Source: Lagenorhynchus albirostris (lineage: Eukaryota; Chordata; Mammalia; Artiodactyla; Delphinidae). Taken from it: DNA of 64,000 bases. Location: NCBI RefSeq assembly GCF_949774975.1, contig NC_083113.1:18791690-18855689 (forward strand), read 5' to 3'. Position numbers and translations under genes: made by a program. Position 1 is the first letter of the stretch. Every line of letters starts with the position of its first letter. Positions 60,701 to 64,000 of this stretch are shown here, piece by piece. The notes under the pieces were generated by a model. The model saw only the letters and a program-made list of their open reading frames with translations, was not told where the DNA came from and ran no database searches.

Positions 60701-61101
60701 ACAGTCTCTAACAAAAGGTGGTGAGCTCCTGGTCCAGCGGTCTCCATCCCTGCTCCCACTGTTTCTAAATTAACAGGCTGACAGCAGACACACTAACTTC
60801 ATCTCTCTCTGGTGACTTGAAACTAGGGTGAGCCCTCACTTTGCTGCTTCTTCTTGCACTTTGCTCAGAAAGGTCTCTCCAAATCTTTGGGATCCTTGAA
60901 TGTCTGGGAACTCAGTACCGGGGAACTCTCCACAAGAGGAGACATAAGCTTATGGGACGTTTGGGTTCCACCTAACACTGGGCCACCTACCCACAGCTTC
61001 ACGGTGCAGTCATAGGAGCCACTGAGGACCTTTGTGTCATCCACACAGAAGTGACAGGAACTCACAATGTGCTGGTGTCCCCTCATAATTTTAAATGGGA
61101 T
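35475..61101 (-). CDS. WDR88: WDR88, WD repeat-containing protein 88 (exons 2-11; first exon outside window)
   Basis: Ten coding exons at 60991..61101, 56337..56425, 55184..55247, 52503..52641, 50995..51124, 43457..43644, 41296..41378, 39468..39536, 37586..37678 and 35475..35648. All have AG acceptors and GT donors, every phase joins, and the sum is exactly 1140 bp (379 residues plus TGA) with no stop or frameshift. Seven WD40 blades can be counted, ending at VKLW, VRAWD, ICITD, IKIWD, LKIWN, VAIWD and MRLWN, with GH motifs before most. The C-terminus carries a CEEC...CVFC pair, a possible small zinc ribbon. The protein family is a beta-propeller scaffold of unknown partner. The gene lies upstream of LRP3 in the same orientation. 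The N-terminal exon (about 60-70 residues in human) was not found before 64000. Confidence 0.95.
35649..37585 (-). other. WDR88: WDR88 intron 10
   Basis: About 1.9 kb. GC-rich open frames on both strands at 35.9-36.9 kb overlap each other and show no domain or splice support. An L2 relic occupies 37.17-37.54 kb. Confidence 0.6.
37170..37540 (+). repeat. L2 3' end remnant
   Basis: L2 order: GGGATGTTCTTTCCCTAAAA, AAATGTCACCTTCTCAACGA, GACCACCCTTTAGAATGC, GAAATGTAAGCTCCCTCAGG, GTTCAAAGAATAAATTTG. Confidence 0.8.
37586..37678 (-). CDS. WDR88: WDR88 exon 10
   Basis: 93 bp, phase 0, acceptor GTTTTAG, donor GTTGGT (weak at position 3). Encodes DKTMRLWNIEEIDQIP through KLKQ, the end of blade seven, which closes the propeller. 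Confidence 0.93.
37885..38300 (+). mobile_element. L1M-type 3' end
   Basis: AATAAACAAACTGTGGTACA, CAGAATATTATTCAGTGATT, CTACATACTGTATGATTCCA and TCTGTATGATACTGTGATGG. It is diverged and broken, inside WDR88 intron 9. Confidence 0.8.
38384..38573 (-). mobile_element. CHR-2-like SINE, tail lost
   Basis: A minus-strand copy ending ACCAGGGAAGCCC at 38573. The A-tail side is worn (GATCTGCCTCTATCTGTTGT in place of GCGGGCCTCTCACTGTTGT) and has no poly-T, so it is older or trimmed. Confidence 0.85.
39468..39536 (-). CDS. WDR88: WDR88 exon 9
   Basis: 69 bp, phase 0, acceptor TTCTTCAG, donor GTAAAA. Encodes GHNDWVMDVAISNNKKWI and LSASK, the start of blade seven. Confidence 0.95.
39640..39845 (-). mobile_element. 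CHR-2-like SINE, short form
   Basis: Poly-T, then TATGCGGGCCTCTCACTGTT through CAGGGAAGCCCC. The target duplication TTGCTTACTTTT is at 39628-39639 and 39846-39857. The insert is about 100 bp upstream of WDR88 exon 9 in transcription terms, in intron 8. Confidence 0.92.
40860..41255 (+). repeat. L2 3' end remnant
   Basis: CCTCTTCCTGGAACGCCCTT, CTCAGCTCAAAGGCCACCTT, CAAGAGGCCCTCCCACTGTG and TTGTATCCCCAGCACCCAGC. It lies in WDR88 intron 8, next to exon 8. Confidence 0.85.
41296..41378 (-). CDS. WDR88: WDR88 exon 8
   Basis: 83 bp, acceptor GTTCCAG, donor GTACCA. Encodes SLLVSGGFDKTVAIWDVG and EGYRKLSLK, the end of blade six. Confidence 0.95.
41548..42174. mobile_element. pogo/Tigger-like DNA transposon relic
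   Basis: The left end CAGCTGACGCTCGATATTCA follows a TA; the right end read in reverse is CAGTCATCACTATTTGCGGA. Similar termini and a 627-bp non-coding interior suggest a Tc1/mariner-superfamily relic. The right flanking TA is mutated. Confidence 0.5.
42640..42911. repeat. Old interspersed repeat, family uncertain
   Basis: GTTCAGAGATGGGCATGTAT, CCAGCTGAGCCAATGCGAGT and TTCCCTGGGACTTGTATGGG read like a recurrent mammalian repeat but I cannot name it. Confidence 0.4.
42912..43190 (+). mobile_element. L1 3' UTR tail, cetartiodactyl type
   Basis: GAGAGTGGCATGGACATACA, AAGCAGCCACATAGCGCAGG, CACCTAGAGGGGTGGGATAG and the end CAATAAAGATGTTAAAAAG. It has an expanded GGGGATAT array at 43070-43101. 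It lies in WDR88 intron 7. Confidence 0.9.
43070..43101 (+). repeat. (GGGGATAT)4 array, potential G-quadruplex
   Basis: Four perfect 8-bp units give four GGGG runs spaced by ATAT. The related L1 tail at 49.2 kb has no such array. The G strand is the plus strand, the template strand for WDR88. Confidence 0.9.
43457..43644 (-). CDS. WDR88: WDR88 exon 7
   Basis: 188 bp, acceptor TATGTTTCAG, donor GTGAGT. The longest internal exon; encodes AHTNAISNCCFTFSGHF, the LKIWN strand and GHEGSVSSCHFARD, that is blade five and the start of blade six. Confidence 0.96.
43762..43970 (-). mobile_element. CHR-2-like SINE, short form
   Basis: Poly-T, then GTATGCGGGCCTCTCACTGT through CACCAGGGAAGCC. It is flanked by CCCCATTC at 43754-43761 and 43969-43976. 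It lies in WDR88 intron 6, just upstream of exon 7. Confidence 0.9.
44570..44930 (+). mobile_element. CHR-type SINE, long form
   Basis: GCTTCCCTGGTGGCACAGTG head, three CCACAACTACTGA units, tail and AATAAATAAATAAA-rich run. The target duplication AGTACAGCTAACAGG is perfect at 44555-44569 and 44931-44945. Confidence 0.93.
45340..46420 (+). mobile_element. HAL1/L1-like remnant
   Basis: AACTGTCAGCACAGATTTCT, AATATCCTTCAGGATTGAAG, CAGACCTACCCTAAAAGAAT and GAAAGAAGGAAACTTGGAAT follow a familiar old L1/HAL1 wording. Only a broken frame remains. The family name is uncertain. Confidence 0.5.
46560..46830 (+). mobile_element. L1M-type 3' end, left part (split by younger L1)
   Basis: CATATGATCCAGAAATTCCT through TATAAACCTTAAAAACATTATGTTAG; it resumes at 49367 with ATGAAATAAGCCAGACAC. 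Confidence 0.85.
46831..49351 (+). mobile_element. L1, 5'-truncated (ORF2 3' half and 3' UTR), nested
   Basis: About 2.5 kb. It encodes part of the L1 reverse transcriptase with the FADDMILY active-site region (near 47.36 kb) and downstream ORF2 segments, broken by stops and small deletions. Near 48.89 kb a normal stretch between ORF2 end and 3' UTR is missing. It ends CAATAAAGATGTTAAAAAAC. A 15-bp target duplication AAAACATTATGTTAG flanks it at 46816-46830 and 49352-49366. Low divergence from the lineage pattern suggests it is fairly young. Confidence 0.92.
49367..49745 (+). mobile_element. L1M-type 3' end, right part
   Basis: GACAAATAATGTATGATTCC, AGAGGCAGAAAGTAGAATAG, TTGGGTGATAAAAGGGTTTTG and ATTATATCTCAATAAAGCTG. 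It continues the element cut at 46830. Confidence 0.85.
50365..50455 (-). repeat. MIR fragment
   Basis: GCAGGTGAGGAAACTAAGGT, then CCAAGGTCACGCAGGATGAG: a diverged minus-strand MIR core, in WDR88 intron 6. Confidence 0.5.
50995..51124 (-). CDS. WDR88: WDR88 exon 6
   Basis: 130 bp, acceptor GTGCCTCAG, donor GTGAGG inside the Lys codon. Encodes HHRMSVTACCFDPDSQK through IKIWDVTSQATLLTIT, blade four. Confidence 0.95.
51705..51767. repeat. (CA)n microsatellite
   Basis: About 31 CA units in WDR88 intron 5. It lies about 580 bp from exon 6. Confidence 0.98.
52503..52641 (-). CDS. WDR88: WDR88 exon 5
   Basis: 139 bp, acceptor CTGTTTCAG, donor GTGAGT. Encodes WKLSHETFIVSCKFSPDG through TVSHIK, blade three, which ends in CITDAED rather than a WD dipeptide. 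Confidence 0.95.
52935..53060 (-). mobile_element. Older tRNA-derived SINE (CHR family type)
   Basis: Poly-T, GGCTGCACCAAGTGGCTTGT, CCCGACCAGGGATCGGACCC and TCCTAACCACTGGACTGCCA. It is flanked by near copies CCAACTTTATTCTT (52921-52934) and GCAACTTTTTTCTT (53063-53076). Confidence 0.85.
53383..53968 (+). mobile_element. L1 3' end, broken
   Basis: TTCTCCAAAGAAGAAATACA, AAATCAAAACCATAATGAGG, CATATGATCCAGCCATCCCA and CTTATACGTGGAATCTAAAA. Lies in WDR88 intron 4. Confidence 0.88.
53973..54139 (+). mobile_element. Older tRNA-derived SINE (CHR family type)
   Basis: GGGACTTCCTTGGTGGTCCA, GGGGTTCGATCCCTGGTCAG, AGCAACGAAGATCCCACATG and AATAAATAAATTAG. It is more diverged than the CHR-2-like copies and inserted at the L1 tail. 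Confidence 0.85.
54280..54390 (+). repeat. L1M-type terminal fragment
   Basis: ACTGTAATCTCTGGGAGTTG and TTGTTTACAATGAGTATAAA match the end of an old L1 3' UTR; a similar ending is at 58.69-58.88 kb. Confidence 0.5.
54730..54900 (+). repeat. L2 remnant
   Basis: CCCTCCGCCTGGAATGCCAC followed by AAAGCCTTCCTTCCCTGAAG is a typical L2 3' pattern. Confidence 0.65.
54986..55138 (+). mobile_element. Very short L1 3' tail insertion next to WDR88 exon 4
   Basis: GTGACCTCAATGGGAAGGAA, AAAGAGGGGATATATGTATA, then AACTATACTCCCATAAAAGTC. The 17-bp target duplication AAGACCCTGTGCTGTGA is perfect at 54969-54985 and 55139-55155, so the insertion boundaries are clear. Confidence 0.93.
55184..55247 (-). CDS. 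WDR88: WDR88 exon 4
   Basis: 64 bp, acceptor ATTTCCAG, donor GTACGT. Completes Arg and encodes IIAASYDKTVRAWDLETG KLL, the end of blade two. An L1 tail begins 45 nt past its donor. Confidence 0.95.
55248..56336 (-). other. WDR88: WDR88 intron 3
   Basis: About 1.1 kb with no young transposon recognised. Confidence 0.7.
56337..56425 (-). CDS. WDR88: WDR88 exon 3
   Basis: 89 bp, acceptor CTGACCTGAG, donor GTGACT. Encodes DAVDGSVVRNFEPGPGAP and VLECSVTADSR, then two bases of an Arg codon. The donor (GTGACT) and the short acceptor tract are weaker than the others. The exon was found by matching the expected second blade. Confidence 0.88.
56740..57000 (+). repeat. Old L1M-like fragment
   Basis: TTTGACCCAGCAATTCTATC and AAGGAGATAATCTGAGTTGT resemble the ORF2-end/3' UTR of old L1. 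Weak. Confidence 0.4.
57200..57790 (-). mobile_element. Ancient LTR remnant, family not named
   Basis: GATTCTCCAGGACTCACAGG, TAAGATTTATTACAGCCAAA, AAAATCAGCAAAGGGAAGGG and ATTCCAGACTCCCAGAAGGA match the reverse strand of a common placental LTR-type repeat. No paired LTR or internal region was seen. Confidence 0.5.
58100..60990 (-). other. WDR88: WDR88 intron 2, unrecognised part
   Basis: An old L1 tail is at 58.69-58.88 kb; a short MIR-like CAGGGTCAAACAGCTGGTAG at about 59.99 kb. 59.0-60.7 kb is GC-rich unique-looking DNA with overlapping open frames but no exon pattern. Confidence 0.5.
60991..61101 (-). CDS. WDR88: WDR88 exon 2
   Basis: 111 bp, phase 0 at both ends, acceptor TTTTTTCAG, donor GTAGGT. 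Encodes IPFKIMRGHQHIVSSCHF through DCTVKLW, the first WD40 blade. Confidence 0.95.
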
Positions 61102-61119
61102 CTGAAAAAAGGATAGACT

Positions 61120-61470
61120 GAATGAGTTCAGAAGGTTGCAGAATACCAGATCAATAGTTTAAAAATCAACAGTATTCCTATCCACTTGCAACGAACAATC
61201 CAGAAAAAAAATTAAGAAGAAAATTGCATTTACAAAAGCATCAAAATAGGAATAAATTTAACCAAAAAAGTGTAATACTTATACTCTGAAAATTACAAAA
61301 CATTGTTAAAATAAATTTTAAAAGACTTAAATGAATGGAAAAGCAACCCATGTTCATGGATTAGCAGACTTACTATTCTGATGAAAATACCCTCCAAAGT
61401 GATCTACAGATTCAACACCATCCCATCAAAATCCCAGCAGACTTCTTTTCTAAAACTGACAAGCTGATCC
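61120..61470 (+). mobile_element. L1 ORF2 fragment, left of solo LTR
   Basis: AACAGTATTCCTATCCACTT, CTCTGAAAATTACAAAACAT and ATCTACAGATTCAACACCAT. It stops at CTGACAAGCTGATCC and continues at 62230 after the LTR. It lies just upstream (minus strand) of WDR88 exon 2. Confidence 0.85.
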
Positions 61471-62229
61471 TGGTATCAGAGAGACAGCAGTGAGCAGTCC
61501 TGAAGAGAGATCTTAGTTCCCTGCCCAGGAATTGAACCCGGGCAGCTTGGATGAAAACCAGGAATCCTAGTCGCTAGACCACCAGGGGCTAGAGGCTAGA
61601 TGCAAACTTCCCCTGGCCCTTGCCCCATCTGAAAAATGAATTTCTCAAAGGGGCAAAAATTGTAAAAACAGGTCCAAAATTTATGATTAGAGACACAGCA
61701 CAACAAGTGGGAGAGCACACAGAGAAACAGTTTGTTTATTTAAGACAGAAGCAAGGCAGAAATACACACCTGGAGAGAAAGAATGTGGGCGTCCCCCCTG
61801 ATGAGGAGGAGTGCAGTAAAGAGGCAGTTAAATCATTTGTAAAGGGCAGTTCTTCCACATCTTTGTTTACCTTTGGCCAGCTTTCTTAGTTCTTTTCCCA
61901 CATCTGACTTGTTCTAGGACACTCCCCAACATGCACGCACATCGTTTTGTCAAGATGGATTCCAGCGCAGAGGCTTGTGGAGGCTTGGCGTCACCTGTTA
62001 TGGGGTGGTGGGCCCTCCTTTTTGAACCCCAAGGAGTCTTTCTGCACCTGTGCAGCCAGGGAGTTTTCCTTGACCTCAGGAGTGGTCGTCTTATCTTTTT
62101 ACTCCAGCAGAGCTCAGCTCCTGCCATTAACCTCGTCCTTGGAGTGTCCAGGGAGAACAAAGCTTCGATTGTACTCCACTTGACAAAAACCAGCTGTTCA
62201 GCCCAGGGGCCCATCTACCTCCTGCCTCA
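61471..62229 (-). mobile_element. Solo LTR of an endogenous retrovirus
   Basis: 759 bp starting TG and ending CA on either strand (minus strand TGAGGCAGG...GATACCA). It is flanked by a 4-bp duplication ATCC at 61467-61470 and 62230-62233, and splits an L1. On the minus strand AATAAA (61735-61740) fits the U3/R region, setting the orientation. A tRNA-like SINE module lies in the downstream U5-side part. No viral genes remain. A 4-bp duplication fits a gammaretrovirus-like element; no named family is claimed. Confidence 0.8.
61511..61590 (-). repeat. tRNA-like SINE module inside the solo LTR
   Basis: On the minus strand it reads CCCCTGGTGGTCTAGCGACT, then GGTTCAATTCCTGGGCAGGG: A- and B-box-like blocks of a tRNA-derived SINE head. 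The arms do not fold into an intact tRNA. There is no A-tail. Confidence 0.7.
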
Positions 62230-63367
62230 ATCCTAAAATTTATACAGAAACTCAAGGGAAGCAGAATAGCCAAAAAAAATCTTGTAAAGGAACAAAGGTA
62301 GAGGTCTCACAATTTCCAACTTCAAAACAATTTTCAAAACATACGAAGAGACAGTAATCAAGACAGTGTAGTACCAGCATAAGGATAGACATATAGATGG
62401 ATGAAATAGAATGAATAATCCAGAAATAAGCACTCATATTTTTGGTCATCTGATTTTCAACAAGTGTGCCAAGATAATTAAAAAGGGAAAGAAAAATCTT
62501 TTCGACAAATTGTGCTGGGACGAGTGAATATCCACATGCAAAAGAATGAAGTTGGACCCTTACCTCGTACCATATACAAACATTAACTCAAAATGGATCA
62601 AAGACCTAAATGTGAGCTAAAATTCCAAGCCTCTTGGAAGAAAACATGGGTGTAAACCTTTGTGAATTTGCATTAGTCAGTGGTTTCTTAGATATGACAA
62701 CAAAAGCACAAGCAGCAGCCGCAACAACAACAACAATGATAAACTGGACATTATCAAAATAAGAAACTTTTGTGCTTCAAAAGACACCATCAAGAAAGTG
62801 AAAAACAACCCATACGATGGAAGAACATTTTTGAAAATCATATACCAGGTAAGGGACTTGTGTCTAGAATACGTAAAACACACTTAAAACTCAACAATAA
62901 AGAAACAAACAATCCAATTTTAAAATAGGCAAATGATTTGAATAGGCATTTCTCCAAAAAAGATATGTGAATAATCTATAAGCACTTGGAAACATGCTCA
63001 ACATCTTAAGCCATTAGGGAAATGTAAATCAAAACCATATTGTGTAAAGAGAGTAAATCCTAAAAGTTCTCATCACAAGGAAAAAAATATTATCTATCTC
63101 TTTCATGTTGTATCTATATGAGATGATGGATGTTCACTAAACCTATTATGGTAATCATTTCATGATGTATGTAAGTCAAAACATGTTGTACACCTTAAGC
63201 TTATGCAGTGCCGTATGTCAATTATAACTCGATAAAACTGGGGAAGAAAAGACATTCGATTATAGCACCTAAATATAAAAAACAGAACAAACCAAACAAA
63301 CAAAGAAACATATTGAGCTACCACTTCATACCTAGTTGAATGTCTGTAACCAAAAAATCAAACAATA
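62230..63367 (+). mobile_element. L1 ORF2/3' end, right of solo LTR
   Basis: AATTTATACAGAAACTCAAG, TAGATGGATGAAATAGAATG, GGACCCTTACCTCGTACCAT and AAAACTCAACAATAAAGAAA. It has many stops. It is interrupted again by a SINE at 63368. Confidence 0.82.
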
Positions 63368-63565
63368 GGGCCTCCCTGGTGGCGCAGTGGTTGAGAGTCC
63401 ACCTGCTGATGCAGGGGACACGGGTTCGTGCCCCGGTCCGGGAAGATCCCACATGCCACGGAATGGCTGGGCCCGTGAGCCATGGCTGCTGAGCCTGCGT
63501 GTCCAGAGCCTGTGCTCCGCAGCGGCAGAGGCCACAACAGTGAGAGGCCCACGTACCGCAAAAAC

Positions 63566-63593
<28 letters not shown>
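63368..63593 (+). mobile_element. CHR-2-like SINE, short form, nested in L1
   Basis: GGCCTCCCTGGTGGCGCAGT head through GTGAGAGGCCCACGTACCGC and an AAAAC-repeat tail. The target duplication AAAAAATCAAACAATA (63352-63367) versus AAAAAATCAGACAATA (63594-63609) has one change. Confidence 0.93.
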
Positions 63594-63596
<3 letters not shown>

Positions 63597-63609
63597 AAAT
63601 CAGACAATA

Positions 63610-63845
63610 ACAAGAGAAATCGGAACTCTCATATAGGGCTGGTGTGAATGTAAAATCGTGCAGCCACTTTGGAAAATAGTTCAGCAATTCCTCAAAATTT
63701 AAACATATGTGTTAGCTTATGATCCAGCAACTTTACTCCTAGGTTTTTACCTAAGAAAAATGAAACCAAATGTCCACATAAAAACTTGAACATGGGCATT
63801 CATAGAAATATTATTCATAATAATCAAAAATTGGAAACACCACAC
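63610..63845 (+). mobile_element. L1M-type 3' fragment
   Basis: GTGTGAATGTAAAATCGTGC, TATGATCCAGCAACTTTACT and TATTATTCATAATAATCAAA. Continues the L1 interrupted by the SINE. Confidence 0.75.
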
Positions 63846-64000
63846 ACCTATGGTCAATTAATCTTCAACAAAGGAGGCAAGAACATACAATGGAGAAAAA
63901 ACATTCTCTTCAGCAAGTAGCGTGGGGAAGCTGGACAGCTACATGTAAAACAATGAAGTTAGACCACTCCCTCTCACACCATACACAAAAAATAAACTCA
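63846..64000 (+). mobile_element. Start of another, younger L1 segment, cut by the window end
   Basis: ATGGTCAATTAATCTTCAAC, AAGAACATACAATGGAGAAA and CTGGACAGCTACATGTAAAA match the ORF2 end seen at 47.98-48.1 kb. It runs off the window. Confidence 0.8.

Overview
This is a piece of mammalian nuclear DNA, most likely from a cetacean (whale or dolphin). The clearest species clue is the many copies of tRNA-derived CHR-type SINEs that begin GGGCTTCCCTGGTGGCGCAG. Several are about 205-215 bp, share an internal deletion and are flanked by good target-site duplications. L1 3' ends of the cetartiodactyl type are also common. Genes are sparse, split by long introns, and use GT-AG splice sites.

Two protein genes are recognisable, both on the minus strand. 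Positions 1-8.6 kb hold the 5' part of LRP3 (LDL-receptor-related protein 3): a CpG-island promoter, exon 1 with the start codon at 7962, exon 2, and exon 3 with the start of the first CUB domain. The rest of LRP3 lies beyond base 1. Positions 35.26-61.1 kb hold WDR88, a seven-bladed WD40 protein. Ten exons (2 to 11 if one upstream coding exon is assumed) join in one open frame of 1140 bp from 61101 down to the TGA at 35475, followed by an AATAAA. The first exon was not found and probably lies beyond base 64000. The order WDR88 - tRNA-Thr - LRP3, all read in one direction, agrees with my recollection of the human 19q13.11 locus.

Between the genes (8.6-35.2 kb) the only recognisable gene is a tRNA-Thr(AGT) at 33339-33412, minus strand, inside a second CpG island (about 32.9-34.0 kb). 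That island also carries NRF1-like and ETS-like sites and no known protein-gene start. The rest is intergenic DNA dominated by transposons: L1 of several ages, SINEs, MIR and L2 relics, a hAT-like DNA transposon relic, and a decayed class I (gammaretrovirus-like) gag-pol fragment at 22.0-24.64 kb. That fragment abuts an L1 3' end through a 15-bp palindrome.

The WDR88 introns contain a nested L1 pair (46.5-49.75 kb), a pogo/Tigger-like relic, a complete solo LTR with a 4-bp target duplication (61471-62229), a potential G-quadruplex in an L1 tail, and an L1 tail 45 nt past a WDR88 splice donor. I saw no CRISPR, operon or other prokaryote-type system and no clear new gene system. The most interesting leads are the orphan tRNA/CpG-island promoter, the junction palindrome, the G4 array and the LTR with a tRNA-like module. 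Repeat family names come from recognition by eye, not from a library search.
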